Source: JABMNT01 sp048262255
GTDB taxonomy: Bacteria; Pseudomonadota; Alphaproteobacteria; Rhodospirillales; Casp-alpha2
DNA length: 64,000 bases
Direction of reading: 5' to 3'
Assembly (NCBI GenBank): GCA_048262255.1
Contig: JBLXFH010000001.1
Span: 124,001 to 188,000, forward strand
Shown here: positions 34,892 through 43,900 of the stretch, piece after piece
Position numbering within the stretch: position 1 is the first letter of the stretch
Layout of the letters: the number at the start of each line of letters is the position of its first letter
Notes under the pieces: model-generated
Databases searched by the model: none
What the model was told of the DNA's origin: nothing
Seen by the model: only the letters and a program-made list of their open reading frames with translations
Made by a program: the position numbers and the translations under genes

Positions 34892-34977
34892 AGATTTTCC
34901 ACCTGTGCTTTGTTTGTCATAAGACTAATGTAAATTGGTTCAGAATTCCTTGTCCAAGGCAGCACCCGCTCTGTTTT

Positions 34978-35376
34978 TCAATCGTACGGATCATCCTGAA
35001 GGTAAAATAGCGAATCTATCTGATAAAACTCCCAATACCCTGCCGGAATAATAAGAAACGGCCCGGAAAACCCCGTGCGTCCCCATACTGTTATTTCTCC
35101 ATCTAGCGCTGCCTGATGGAAAAATGTGGATGCTTCGTGAAGTACATTTAATTGCTGCGTTGCGTCCGTGAATTCAGTGGGTTCGCATTTTCCCGTTGCA
35201 ACATAAAACACAGAATCCCGAAGGGTGCATCTCTTCTCGGGGTCTGCGCCTGCTCAAGTGCCTCCAGCCCCTGTATGCGTTCACGCGTAATCTTTAACGA
35301 TATCATTTAAGGCAATAATGGCCCATTGCGTGTCAGATTTGACCCTTCGCATTTTTTCTGAATGTGTAATTTCCAT
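34978..35376 (-). pseudogene. Decayed hypothetical gene (at least two frame shifts)
   Basis: A possible start ATG at 35376 opens MEITHSEKMRRVKSDTQWAI and reaches a stop at about 35281. The next frame carries ITRERIQGLEALEQAQ, and a third frame carries DPEKRCTLRDSVFYVATGK and runs to 34978 as an intact 77-residue end with GRTGFSGPFLIIPAGYWEFY. The pieces join smoothly across the shifts, which suggests one gene of about 130 residues that has decayed. A GTG at 35211 could give a 77-residue protein, but without a ribosome-binding site. I do not recognise the family. Confidence 0.45.
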
Positions 35377-35602
35377 ACCCGAATTCTTGACTCCAAACGC
35401 CTACGGGTGTCAAATCTACATCTACGAAATGTTATTTTTTCACTAAACCAACCTGTTTTGGCCAAAGTAAATTGGAACTGACATTTGCTAAGTTGGCCAA
35501 TGCCGCTTAAACGGATCAGAATACAGTTTGAGTTGTGCTCAAAAGTTACACTTTTTAGCTTTCATTTTGACTTCCCCCTAAATAACGGCGCGCGGTCAGG
35601 TT

Positions 35603-35638
35603 GGCGGCCACCGGTGCTTTATCCGGGGCCGCCTTTTT
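35603..35638 (+). terminator. Strong intrinsic terminator at the right edge of the island
   Basis: GGCGGCC at 35603-35609 and CCGG at 35611-35614 pair with CCGG at 35623-35626 and GGCCGCC at 35627-35633, followed by five T. It faces plus-strand transcription. The nearest plus gene upstream is the broken IS1595 transposase, so it may once have served a gene now lost. The rest of 35377-35721 holds no gene that I can see. Confidence 0.7.
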
Positions 35639-35721
35639 AAACGGCGTTTTTAGGCTATGGCGCTTTCGGGACGGCCATTACCGGAGTTTGGCACGAAGGT
35701 ACAAACGTCGTGCTTACTCAA

Positions 35722-36558
35722 CTAAGGCATACAAATCTTTTTAACCGATTCCTTGATGGCATCGCGGTCAAATACACTCTCGAGCCAGCCCTCCTTGAAA
35801 ACCACGGGTTCAGCATCGGCAATCGCCTCCAGAGCCCCGTCAGAAAACCGTCCCTCAAAAATTTCAAAGGCAATCGACAGTTCTATATTCAAATGGCCGA
35901 GCATGAAATCCATGGCGGCCTGTTTCGGAACGCCCATACTGACCGCGTGATCAACGGCTTTGCGCGTCGCCAGCGCCAGCGTTGCCCCCACGGTTTCCGA
36001 TAAAGCCGGCTCCAGTATGGCCATATGTTCGACGGTCACGCGATGTGACCGCATTACCGGCTTGTAAATTGTCCGGGCGATATCCTCACAAAGTGAGTAA
36101 TGCTCTTCCGGCCCCTGCATCAATGCACAAATGATGTGCTGTTTCGCGTGGATTCCCCCAAAATAATCGTTCTTTGCTTCTTCTGACGTTTCATCGTTGA
36201 AGATCGGTGGATGACAAGGATGGGTGATGAAATATGTTATGTCATCACGGACAGGCAATTCACCGGCATAAGGTGCAGCCGCATCTAGCATAATAACAGC
36301 TGTGCCGGGCTTCAAATCGCTGATAAAGGTCCGTGCGATTGTGCCGATCAGCTTGTCCGGAACAGCCATTACAACGACGTTTGCACTGTCCAGAGCGGCG
36401 GCCTGTTCCACACACTCCACACCAATCTCATCTTTCAGGCGTTGCCGGCCCACTTCGGATACATCGACGTGATCCACCGTATATTTGGAACCCTGCAGGT
36501 TTGATGCGAGGCGGACTCCCATTTTTCCTCCAGCCCCAAGCAATGCAATTTTTGTCAT
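35722..36558 (-). CDS. apnO: D-apionate oxidoisomerase
   Basis: A 278-residue NAD-dependent dehydrogenase: Rossmann motif IALLGAGGKMGVRLASNL at the N-terminus, then VVMAVPDKLIGTI, and a C-terminal 6-phosphogluconate-dehydrogenase-like helical domain. The stretches THPCHPPIFNDET, CALMQGPEEHYS and HRVTVEHMAILEPALSETV are those I associate with ApnO, which oxidises and isomerises D-apionate to 3-oxo-isoapionate. The case is made by its neighbours: a kinase, a RuBisCO-like protein and a lactonase of the same pathway, all on this strand. It is the last gene of the operon, 20 bases after oiaK. Confidence 0.82.
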   Translation of the reverse strand: MTKIALLGAGGKMGVRLASNLQGSKYTVDHVDVSEVGRQRLKDEIGVECVEQAAALDSANVVVMAVPDKLIGTIARTFISDLKPGTAVIMLDAAAPYAGELPVRDDITYFITHPCHPPIFNDETSEEAKNDYFGGIHAKQHIICALMQGPEEHYSLCEDIARTIYKPVMRSHRVTVEHMAILEPALSETVGATLALATRKAVDHAVSMGVPKQAAMDFMLGHLNIELSIAFEIFEGRFSDGALEAIADAEPVVFKEGWLESVFDRDAIKESVKKICMP

Positions 36559-36578
36559 CTCAATTCTCCCTTTATCGT

Positions 36579-37946
36579 CTAATATGATTGTCCGTCTCTT
36601 AGTTTTACAAAATAATCGCGCTCACCCATCTGCCCCCCCTTCAAAGAAATCTCCAGCCCATCAATTTTGGGGTCTTCAGAATGCCCAACCAGCACAGCAG
36701 CACCGGGAGATAACGGATACCTGGCCGTCACCCCATAGAGTCCCAGTTGCTGGGCCCCATAACTTGATGTATCCCCACCCGCAATGGCGGCTCTTTTCAA
36801 TTTGCTTAGGCCGAGAATTCGGTTCAGTAACGCCCCTAAACCCGTTCCAAGGCGCTCATTAATTTCTTCCATGGAGACCTGTGACCGGGCAACGGCTTTT
36901 CTCAGTTTCGAAATAGCCGGATCATGAGGACCGCGAGCAGAGCAAATAATCAGGCTTTCCCCATTGTTTAACGCCTCCATTGCTGCCTCTATCACCCGGT
37001 CGCACTCGCGTTTCCAGATTTCTGGGTCAAGCATCTGGCTTGCATCTATCGGGATGACGATGAACCCCGCCTGCTCCGCATAATTGATTTGTTCTTCCGT
37101 AACAGGCGAACAAGAGCCGGAAACGACCGCCACCTGATCGACCCGCCCCATCTTTTCAGGATGCCGGGGTTGGGAACTGTCCCCTGCTGCGTTCCAGGCG
37201 GCAACCAACGCATACTCAAGCCCCTGCGAGCCTATGGCGACCAGACCGTTTGCGGCTTGTCGCCATAAGGTTTCGCCAACACCGCCAAGCGTTTCCTCGT
37301 CAATAATATCAAAAGCAATCAATCGTCGACCAATGGCGACTTCAGCGGCAATTCGCGCATCTATATTCCGATTTTTTATATCCCGCAGATCGATCAGACC
37401 AATGTCTTTTGCCGTTTGTTTTTGCAGATGCCTGATAACATCCGCTTCATCCATCGGTGTGACGGGATGAACCGACATGGTGGGGTGACGGTCCAGACGA
37501 AACACGTCATCACCAGCTTTCGCAAATAAATTCCCAAAGGCTTGATAGCGCCCGATTGCCGGTGCCCCCATAACAATGGGAGCCCAGTCATCGTCTCCCA
37601 ATGCAATATCAGCCGCCCGCCCAATCGAGCCCACCGTGGGGGATGAATCCAATGTGGAGCAAACTTTGTAATGAATAAGGGGGGCCCCCACTTGTCTTAA
37701 AAAGGAAAAGATATTTGGGAGATGGGCATCCATCCAATCAACACCTTTTGACCGGGACACACCGGCAACCCCGACACCCCGATAACCGGAGGCTTTTGCA
37801 AGTTGCGCAGGCGTTGGGACATCAAAGAACAGAATGGACGGATATCCGGAAAACGACATCACTTCCATGACCGCAGCAGAACCCGTGAAGTCATCTCCAT
37901 ACCACGCAACAAGTGGCCCATCAGGTAAGGCAGGCTGACCCTTCAT
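36579..37946 (-). CDS. oiaK: 3-oxo-isoapionate kinase (four-carbon acid sugar kinase / DUF1537 family)
   Basis: A 455-residue kinase of the former DUF1537 family, whose members phosphorylate sugar acids. The N-terminal acid-sugar site is VAWYGDDFTGSAAVMEV and the C-terminal ATP domain has AAIAGGDTSSYGAQQLG. In D-apionate breakdown OiaK phosphorylates 3-oxo-isoapionate at C4. Its ATG overlaps the stop of the RuBisCO-like gene by four bases (ATGA), so the two are coupled. Other members of the family act on threonate or erythronate, but the lactonase and RuBisCO-like partner make the apionate role the best fit. Confidence 0.83.
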   Translation of the reverse strand: MKGQPALPDGPLVAWYGDDFTGSAAVMEVMSFSGYPSILFFDVPTPAQLAKASGYRGVGVAGVSRSKGVDWMDAHLPNIFSFLRQVGAPLIHYKVCSTLDSSPTVGSIGRAADIALGDDDWAPIVMGAPAIGRYQAFGNLFAKAGDDVFRLDRHPTMSVHPVTPMDEADVIRHLQKQTAKDIGLIDLRDIKNRNIDARIAAEVAIGRRLIAFDIIDEETLGGVGETLWRQAANGLVAIGSQGLEYALVAAWNAAGDSSQPRHPEKMGRVDQVAVVSGSCSPVTEEQINYAEQAGFIVIPIDASQMLDPEIWKRECDRVIEAAMEALNNGESLIICSARGPHDPAISKLRKAVARSQVSMEEINERLGTGLGALLNRILGLSKLKRAAIAGGDTSSYGAQQLGLYGVTARYPLSPGAAVLVGHSEDPKIDGLEISLKGGQMGERDYFVKLRDGQSY

Positions 37947-39220
37947 TTGGAATAGGTCTCCAGGGCGGCCGCCAAAGCGGTGTGGGTTTTGGCGTATTCA
38001 TGCAAGCTGACGTCGCCCATCGCCGCCTCCCAGGCTTGTTGCAATGATTTAAATCCTTCCGCAGGTCCGCCGGGGTGCGCCATTATTCCGCCACCCGCAG
38101 CATAAATAAGATCTTTTGAACCCAGAAGGCGGTAGGTGTCAGGGGCCTGCAAGGCCGACTGGCCTGATGAAAAAACCGGCATGGAAATGCATGGTTTATT
38201 TTCAAACATTGGAGTCAGGCAATCCCGCGCTGATGCGATAACGCTGTCATCATCCTCGCAAAATTTGTTTTGCAGTCCGTTCACATGCATATGATCCGCA
38301 CCCGCCAGTCGCCAAAACTTTTGCCAGGCAACATAGGAAAACCCTAACAGAGGATGTCGGGACAAGGCGCCCCAACCGTTTCTGTGAGCGTGAATGGGGA
38401 GCTGCGCATGTCTGCGCACTTCCACCATCGCAGGCAAGCCAATGGAATTCAGACTGACCATAATGCATGTCCCGCCCTGCTCCACGACCAGATCATGGCG
38501 TCGACGCATCTCATCGATCTCACCGGTTATGTTAAAAGCGAACATAACTTTTTTACCGGTTATGTCCGCGTGTTCATTGATGACCGCCATCACCGCCTTT
38601 ACCCGATCTTCAAAAGGGCAGGTGGTCCCGTTGGATTGAAGTTCATCATCCTTGATGAAATCAATGCCCGCACGGCAAAGCGTTTGTGTGAGCGCTGCCG
38701 TCTCCTCTGCACTGAACCCGACACTGGGTTTTATAATCGTCCCGATCAGGGGCCGGTCATGGACCCCGGACAACTCACGGGTTCCCTTAATGCCAAATGC
38801 CGGTCCTTGATAGGCCTCAGCGAAGGCCTGGGGTAAACGCATATCTTGCAGTCTGAGGCCCGAAAACTGTTTCAGTTCGAAAAGATTGCCGGATACAGTT
38901 GCCATAAGGTTCGGCAATGACGGCCCCATATTGGCAAGCGGCCAGGATAGCGTTACCCGGGCCCGGCGCGGCGAAGCTCCGCCGTCACCTGCCCCAGGCA
39001 GAGAAGGGTTGGCGACGGGCCCCAGATCCTCAAGTCGCTCCACAACAGCCATTGAACGGGCCTTTAACTCGGGCGTTTCTCCCGGAATGGCGACAAACGT
39101 TCCCGAAGACTGCTCCCCCGCCATCGCCTCCGCAGCCTGATTGAGATCGTAGGACGTTTCGATTAAATAGTCGGCTTCAATCCGGTCGGGAGCTTTGGGG
39201 TTATTTTCTTTTGCTGTCAT
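37943..39220 (-). CDS. oiaX: RuBisCO-like 3-oxo-isoapionate-4-phosphate transcarboxylase/hydrolase
   Basis: A RuBisCO-like protein of 425 residues with the TIM-barrel active site: GTIIKPSVG, then GIDFIKDDELQSNG holding the Lys that is carbamylated and the two metal-binding acids, and LPIHAHRNGWGALSR, where true RuBisCO has HIHRAMHAV. It is therefore not a carbon-fixing enzyme. In this family OiaX splits 3-oxo-isoapionate 4-phosphate to 3-phosphoglycerate and glycolate. I chose the ATG at 39220, with GGGA eight bases before it, over a TTG at 39247. It starts 13 bases after the lactonase stop. Confidence 0.85.
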   Translation of the reverse strand: MTAKENNPKAPDRIEADYLIETSYDLNQAAEAMAGEQSSGTFVAIPGETPELKARSMAVVERLEDLGPVANPSLPGAGDGGASPRRARVTLSWPLANMGPSLPNLMATVSGNLFELKQFSGLRLQDMRLPQAFAEAYQGPAFGIKGTRELSGVHDRPLIGTIIKPSVGFSAEETAALTQTLCRAGIDFIKDDELQSNGTTCPFEDRVKAVMAVINEHADITGKKVMFAFNITGEIDEMRRRHDLVVEQGGTCIMVSLNSIGLPAMVEVRRHAQLPIHAHRNGWGALSRHPLLGFSYVAWQKFWRLAGADHMHVNGLQNKFCEDDDSVIASARDCLTPMFENKPCISMPVFSSGQSALQAPDTYRLLGSKDLIYAAGGGIMAHPGGPAEGFKSLQQAWEAAMGDVSLHEYAKTHTALAAALETYSK

Positions 39221-39233
39221 GCGATGTTTCCCA

Positions 39234-41159
39234 TTACGGGTTTTCAATGAAGTCTATGAATGCAACGGCATAGGGGGACAATTCGATAGATCGCACGTTC
39301 TCCCGGCTGGCATTTTTCAACCAATCCAAATCCGCAGTTGCCGCATCAAAAGTATCTTCGCTCATCAGCAGTGTGCGGCCTTGAGAAGGCAGCTCAAGAA
39401 ACTGAACTTGCGAAGTCCCGTTTGAAATGACTGCCTTTAAGGCCTTCCCCGTTTTTGTGACCACACCAAACAAACCATCCGGAAGCGTGACAGACTGACG
39501 CACCTTCCCACTGAACTCGGCAAGGGCCTTTACCACATGGTAAGCCGGATAAATGATCCGACCCGGCACATTATCGAACAAAGGTTGGGCATAATCTTCC
39601 TGCCGATAAATAAGTCCAAGTGGCCCAACAGGCATGGCAAGAGCCAGGCTTTCAATATGAAACCCTTGTGTCGTGGCGACGGCGCCAACCATCCACGAAG
39701 CCGCGAACAAGCCACGCTGACGCGGATCAGCCTGCGTCATTTCCAGCCGGACTTGTTCGGGATTCTCAAGGGGTGCGGATCCATAAGGATTGGAGCGAAA
39801 CCCGATACCAACCAACCCCATGCGATATCCCGTTTTCGGCATGAGGCTTTGCGCGCTGGCGTAAACGTCCGGTTGCGCTTCAAGTGTTTCAAAAACAGAT
39901 TGATCATCAGCGGCATGCACAATTGCCGTTGTGGCAAAGGACCCATAATCGCACTCATCCGGATCTGGGTGGCAGCGGTTGAACTCCGTGAAATTGGTCA
40001 GAACGCCCCCACCGATTTTGGCATCCGTAAACGTTTCTCTACACAGTGCAACGCATTCCTGTGGTGTCAGGCCAATCGGCCAATCGCCATCGGGCTGATA
40101 GCTTTTCATATAGGCCTCTGGTACGCCTATGACATGAGATGGCCCTGTTTTCTGTTCGCTGCACAACCGGGCAATCGCTCTCAACAGTTCGGTAGCTGCC
40201 GCTTTGTCGTCCGGCAGGACAACTTCAAGATCATACGCCAGATCAAGCTTCTTAATAGGGGCCAGAACGGCTTTGCATTCCGCCACGGTTTTGACGCGGA
40301 TAGAAACCCGTGAGACACCCAAGTTCTGAAACGCCGGCATGGCTGTGTCAGTCGGCAGGAAGTCTGACTCTAGGGCAAGCAAGACGTCAGGCACCCGTTC
40401 ATCCGCCTGCGAAGCGTTAGAAATACCGACCCTCTTACTGGGGTTTGATGTCCCTGGCGCAAAGTCACCAGAACAGGTAACGATTATCTTTTGACGGACT
40501 TCTTTTCCTTTGTGAAGGGTATAAGGGCAAGGCCAGCCAAGAGGTCGGCAATAGGTTTTATATGAGGCATCTGTCCAGTTGCGCTGATCTTCCATTTCAA
40601 AGATTTCACCCTCAAAATGGATATCGGCTACGCAACCCGCAATCGCATACGTCAACCCTGTAATATCCCGAACAGGCTGGCTTGGCGCGACGTTTAAGGG
40701 AAACGCAAGCTTTTCGGATGGACTGTCACTATGGGAAACCTCAACAACCTCGCCCGCCAGCCCCTTGATCGGATGCAACAGAGTGAAACCAGCCCGGGCT
40801 GTTTCAAAATCAGCACTTGCCGTAAATGAAACCTCTACTGAAAAATTGCCGCGACAGTCACCACTTGCCTGAAGACCACCAGAAATCTGCCCCCTGTTTG
40901 AGGTAAACAGTCGGCTGTACGTCCAGCCATCGGGCGTTTGCTCGGCTTTTTCTTCTGTAATGGTAACCGGAACGGTTCCCCAGTTTCGGTCACGAATAGG
41001 CGTATCAATGGCCCGGATAAGTTCAACGCCATACCATTGAATATTGCGTAATTTTCCGCCGTTGATGTCAAGAGACAGCGGACCAGCAGTGAGGTTTTGT
41101 GTTTCGCCCGCATCTTCCGCAGACCCAAACAGCTGAATTAATCTTGTTGCAACCGACAT
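39234..41159 (-). CDS. apnL: D-apionate lactonase
   Basis: A 641-residue cytoplasmic protein. The N-terminal half is beta-rich (AGPLSLDINGGKLRNIQWYG, IRDRNWGTVPV, EMEDQRNWTDASYKTYCRPL). The second half resembles a glycosidase-like barrel, ending with RIIYPAYHVVKALAEF. These stretches fit the ApnL family, which opens D-apiono-lactone to D-apionate. It is the first enzyme gene of the operon, 107 bases after the regulator, with a promoter and operator in that gap. The name rests on sequence resemblance plus the pathway neighbours. The catalytic residues cannot be pointed out. Confidence 0.78.
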   Translation of the reverse strand: MSVATRLIQLFGSAEDAGETQNLTAGPLSLDINGGKLRNIQWYGVELIRAIDTPIRDRNWGTVPVTITEEKAEQTPDGWTYSRLFTSNRGQISGGLQASGDCRGNFSVEVSFTASADFETARAGFTLLHPIKGLAGEVVEVSHSDSPSEKLAFPLNVAPSQPVRDITGLTYAIAGCVADIHFEGEIFEMEDQRNWTDASYKTYCRPLGWPCPYTLHKGKEVRQKIIVTCSGDFAPGTSNPSKRVGISNASQADERVPDVLLALESDFLPTDTAMPAFQNLGVSRVSIRVKTVAECKAVLAPIKKLDLAYDLEVVLPDDKAAATELLRAIARLCSEQKTGPSHVIGVPEAYMKSYQPDGDWPIGLTPQECVALCRETFTDAKIGGGVLTNFTEFNRCHPDPDECDYGSFATTAIVHAADDQSVFETLEAQPDVYASAQSLMPKTGYRMGLVGIGFRSNPYGSAPLENPEQVRLEMTQADPRQRGLFAASWMVGAVATTQGFHIESLALAMPVGPLGLIYRQEDYAQPLFDNVPGRIIYPAYHVVKALAEFSGKVRQSVTLPDGLFGVVTKTGKALKAVISNGTSQVQFLELPSQGRTLLMSEDTFDAATADLDWLKNASRENVRSIELSPYAVAFIDFIENP

Positions 41160-41205
41160 TTCGCCTCCGAATTCAGATCCCCAAATACGGCACCCTTAGT
41201 GATAT

Positions 41206-41236
41206 ACTCATTATACCAGATGTTTTTGCCCGTCAA
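41206..41236 (-). promoter_or_regulatory. Promoter and GntR-type operator of the apn/oia operon
   Basis: On the minus strand TTGACG (41231-41236), a 15-base spacer and TATAAT (41210-41215), preceded by TGG as an extended -10, form a promoter. The operator-like CTGGTATAATGAGT (41206-41219) covers the -10. It matches 12 of 14 bases of the perfect palindrome at 42196-42209 before the importer operon. Located 47 bases upstream of apnL. Confidence 0.6.
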
Positions 41237-41266
41237 TACCTGCTTACTATTTCAGGTGATATGGAT

Positions 41267-41998
41267 TTAAGGCGACTTGTTGAGGAGGGGGTTGTCTTGA
41301 TGATAGAGCTTGTCAGCGCGAGTCAAATGACCATTCAGCTCTTTCGCTGCGGCATCCGGGTCCCCGCTTTCGATTGCGCGCAAAATTTTACCATGTTCTT
41401 TGAGTGTCAGTTTTTCGAGGCCAGGGCTTCGAACGAGATCAAAATGGAAATGCGTCAGCCATTCGAAAAAAGTCCTGCTCAAACCCTCGAAAATCGGGTT
41501 GCCGGAAATCCTGGCAATTTCACTGTGGAAATTTCCATCCTGGCGCAGGAACTCGGGGGAGTCATTTTGCGCCGCTTTTTGCGCTTTCAGAATTTCTTTC
41601 AATCGTTTGATGTCTTCAGCAGTCCTCCGCTCTGCCGCAATGCGCACCATTATGTCTTCATATATCAGTCGGGCTTCTTTCAAATGCTCCATCGATGTGG
41701 ATGAATGCGTCAGCAGATGGCGCATGGTTTCACCCATTTGCCCTAAAATTTTATCAAACGACGGCTCTGCAATGCGGGGGCGTTCACCATGCCTGATTTC
41801 AATTAGCCCCATTCTTTGCAAGTTCTGCATAGCTTCACGAATGGCAGGTCGGCCAACCGAATATGCTTCCATCAGCTCCCGTTCCGACGGAATGGTGTCG
41901 CCCGGCGCCAACTCTCCACTATGTATTATTTCCAACAACCGCTGTTGAATGTGATCGGAAAGTTTAAGCCTGGGGATTTGGTTAATTTTTTGTGTCAT
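41267..41998 (-). CDS. GntR-family (FadR group) transcriptional regulator of the apionate locus
   Basis: A 243-residue regulator. The N-terminal winged helix reads SGELAPGDTIPSERELMEAY and VGRPAIREAMQNLQRMG. The C-terminal helical domain (residues 80-235) is of the FCD kind, which binds a small acid, often with a metal ion (the His in FHSEIARISGNP is conserved). I take ATG 41998 as the start. It lies between the importer operon (+) and the enzyme operon (-), and both carry the same operator, so it is the likely repressor, with an apionate-derived ligand. The ligand is inference. Confidence 0.88.
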   Translation of the reverse strand: MTQKINQIPRLKLSDHIQQRLLEIIHSGELAPGDTIPSERELMEAYSVGRPAIREAMQNLQRMGLIEIRHGERPRIAEPSFDKILGQMGETMRHLLTHSSTSMEHLKEARLIYEDIMVRIAAERRTAEDIKRLKEILKAQKAAQNDSPEFLRQDGNFHSEIARISGNPIFEGLSRTFFEWLTHFHFDLVRSPGLEKLTLKEHGKILRAIESGDPDAAAKELNGHLTRADKLYHQDNPLLNKSP

Positions 41999-42178
41999 GT
42001 TCAATTGGTTACTATTGCAGTCACTGAAAAGCAATCACTTTGCCGCACGCCTATGCGGAATAAAACGCCATCAACACACACATCAAACCTTGTCATTCTT
42101 TAACCCTAAAATTTTCTTAAATGCTTCACCAGCAAGACTTTGCCATGTCCCTGTTCAGACAAAATTAAAATCAACATC

Positions 42179-42209
42179 TTGACTGGTTTTTTAAACTGGT
42201 ATAACCAGT
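42179..42209 (+). promoter_or_regulatory. Promoter with perfect GntR palindrome before the sugar importer operon
   Basis: TTGACT at 42179-42184, a 15-base spacer and TATAAC at 42200-42205 (with TGG before it) form a promoter. ACTGGTATAACCAGT at 42195-42209 is a perfect palindrome (ACTGGT-ATA-ACCAGT) lying over the -10, of the form bound by FadR-type GntR proteins. The transcript would have about 175 bases of leader before the binding-protein gene. Nothing else is seen in 41999-42386. Confidence 0.65.
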
Positions 42210-42386
42210 ATGTCATTATAAAAAATTTAGCAAGTACAGGCTCACATAAACTAGGTTTACTAGAAAGTTTGATGCCAGAGAGTTTGGCGACAAAACAGAA
42301 GTCTGAAAAAGTATGCGTATATTGGCAGTATAAATGCCGGAATATGAAAGCCTTTAAAGCTTGCCATTCCAGACAAGGAGGAAACG

Positions 42387-43841
42387 ATGTTATTTAGGTC
42401 AATTACACGTAAATCGTTTATAGCCGCAACGATATTGGCGGCGGGTTTTTCATTTGCTGGGTCAGACGCCAATGCCCAGTCTGCTGCAGACAAAGCCGTT
42501 GAAGCCGCCAAAAAGTATTCCGGCACAACCCTGAACGTTTTTTACGAGGCGGGCTTACAGCCGCTCGATCCGAAAAAGTTTTCCGGCCCGCTTTGGGAAA
42601 AACTGACGGGTATTAAAATCAACGTTATTGAAGCCCCCATTGATCAAATTTTCACCAAAACAATGCAGGCACATCGTGCCGGTTCTGGGGCTTATGATGT
42701 CTTGAATGTGGTCCCCAACCAAATGCCTGATCTGGCGTTTGCAGGAGCCCTGGAACCTCTGGACGCCTACGTTGACAAATACGGCTACAGGGGCGAGCTG
42801 GATAAAATTGCCCCGGTGTACAGGGACAACCAGATGAAAGTGGAAGGTAAAATCTACGGCCTTCCAGACGATGGCGATGTCTTGATCATGTATTATAACC
42901 GGGAAATTTTTAACAACCCCAAAACCAAGTCAGGCTTTAAGGCCAAATATGGGTATGATCTCGCTCCGCCAAAGACATGGAAAGAGTTTTCGGAAATTGG
43001 CACCTACATAACGGAAACGCATGGACCCAAAGTCCATGGTGCCGGGATGTTGCGTCAACCCGGCAATGCACAATACCTCTTTCAGGAACGGTTCCGTGTT
43101 GAAGGAGGCAAATTCTTTGATGCCAATACAATGAAGGCCACCATCAACTCCGATGTCGGCGTGAAGGTTTTCAAAGCCATGCTGGAAGAAAACAAGTTCA
43201 TGCCAGCCGGTGTCGAACAATGGGGATTTATTGAAGCCTTTAATGCGTTTCTGTCGGGTGATATCGCAATGACCATTTCCTGGCCTCCGGTGGGCCGATG
43301 GGCCGCCGGATACGGCAAAGGTACGGAAGCATTGAACTGGATTCCTGAAACAAAGGTAGCCGACAAGATTGGTTATGCGCTGCCGCCGGGTGGTCATCCG
43401 GAACTGGCTGTCGGGTTTTCACTAGGTGTGGCTTCTGGCAGCAAGAACAAAGAAGCGGCCTATCTGTTTATCCAATGGATGAACAGTGAAGAAATCAGCC
43501 TGCAAAGAGTGCAGCTTCCCTATGCGTTGCGGGACCCATTCCGCACAAGCCACTTCAGCTCCACCGAATATCGCTCCCGTTGGGCGAATGCAGGAGACTA
43601 TCTGGATGTTCTTAAAGCGGGTGCAGAAACGGGACTTCTGGATTTATCCCTGATCCAGACAGACCGTTACGAAGAAGGCATTCGTCAGGCAATTGGGCGG
43701 CTTTGGGCAAAAGAAGATCCTAAAGAGATTCTCGACGATCTGGCCGAGCAATGGGACAAGCTGACGCAACGCATCGGCCTTGAAAAACAAAAACGGGCGT
43801 ATAACGACTGGGCGAGTAAACCCAACGCTTATCCGAACTAG
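42387..43841 (+). CDS. ABC transporter substrate-binding protein (family 1, sugar type)
   Basis: A 484-residue periplasmic binding protein with a signal peptide (about residues 1-31, ending GSDANAQS). The body is the type-1 extracellular solute-binding fold: TLNVFYEAGLQPL, YDVLNVVPNQMPDLAFAGAL, PDDGDVLIMYYNREIF and the late AVGFSLGVASGSKNKEAAYL. An excellent ribosome-binding site (AAGGAGG) lies before the ATG. Located divergently from the regulator in the apionate locus, it probably binds apionate, apiono-lactone or an apiose-containing sugar. The ligand is not provable here. A strong hairpin follows. Confidence 0.9.
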   Translation: MLFRSITRKSFIAATILAAGFSFAGSDANAQSAADKAVEAAKKYSGTTLNVFYEAGLQPLDPKKFSGPLWEKLTGIKINVIEAPIDQIFTKTMQAHRAGSGAYDVLNVVPNQMPDLAFAGALEPLDAYVDKYGYRGELDKIAPVYRDNQMKVEGKIYGLPDDGDVLIMYYNREIFNNPKTKSGFKAKYGYDLAPPKTWKEFSEIGTYITETHGPKVHGAGMLRQPGNAQYLFQERFRVEGGKFFDANTMKATINSDVGVKVFKAMLEENKFMPAGVEQWGFIEAFNAFLSGDIAMTISWPPVGRWAAGYGKGTEALNWIPETKVADKIGYALPPGGHPELAVGFSLGVASGSKNKEAAYLFIQWMNSEEISLQRVQLPYALRDPFRTSHFSSTEYRSRWANAGDYLDVLKAGAETGLLDLSLIQTDRYEEGIRQAIGRLWAKEDPKEILDDLAEQWDKLTQRIGLEKQKRAYNDWASKPNAYPN

Positions 43842-43852
43842 GCATTTCGATG

Positions 43853-43881
43853 GCCGGGGCTGCAAAAGCAGCCCCGGCTTT
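43853..43881 (+). terminator. Perfect hairpin between binding-protein and permease genes
   Basis: GCCGGGGCTGC at 43853-43863 and GCAGCCCCGGC at 43868-43878 pair perfectly around AAAA, then TTTCTTT follows. It lies 12 bases past the binding-protein stop. Such elements let the binding-protein part of the mRNA outnumber the permease part. It also rules out the in-frame ATG at 43850 as the permease start, because translation would run through the stem. Confidence 0.75.
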
Positions 43882-43900
43882 CTTTATCGGTAACAAACTC

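Noticed and set aside
23858..35721. Integrase-type island with direct attachment repeats at tRNA-Gln
   Set aside because: I looked for a second copy of the tRNA 3' end near the right edge and for an integrase gene and saw neither; the island seems built by transposons and deletion.
37943..39220. Carbon-fixing RuBisCO
   Set aside because: The active-site loop HAHRNG differs from that of true RuBisCO, no small subunit or phosphoribulokinase is present, and the operon is catabolic.
43850..43900. Upstream start for the sugar permease
   Set aside because: The added codons lie within a perfect hairpin and do not look like a permease N-terminus; ATG 43901 fits.
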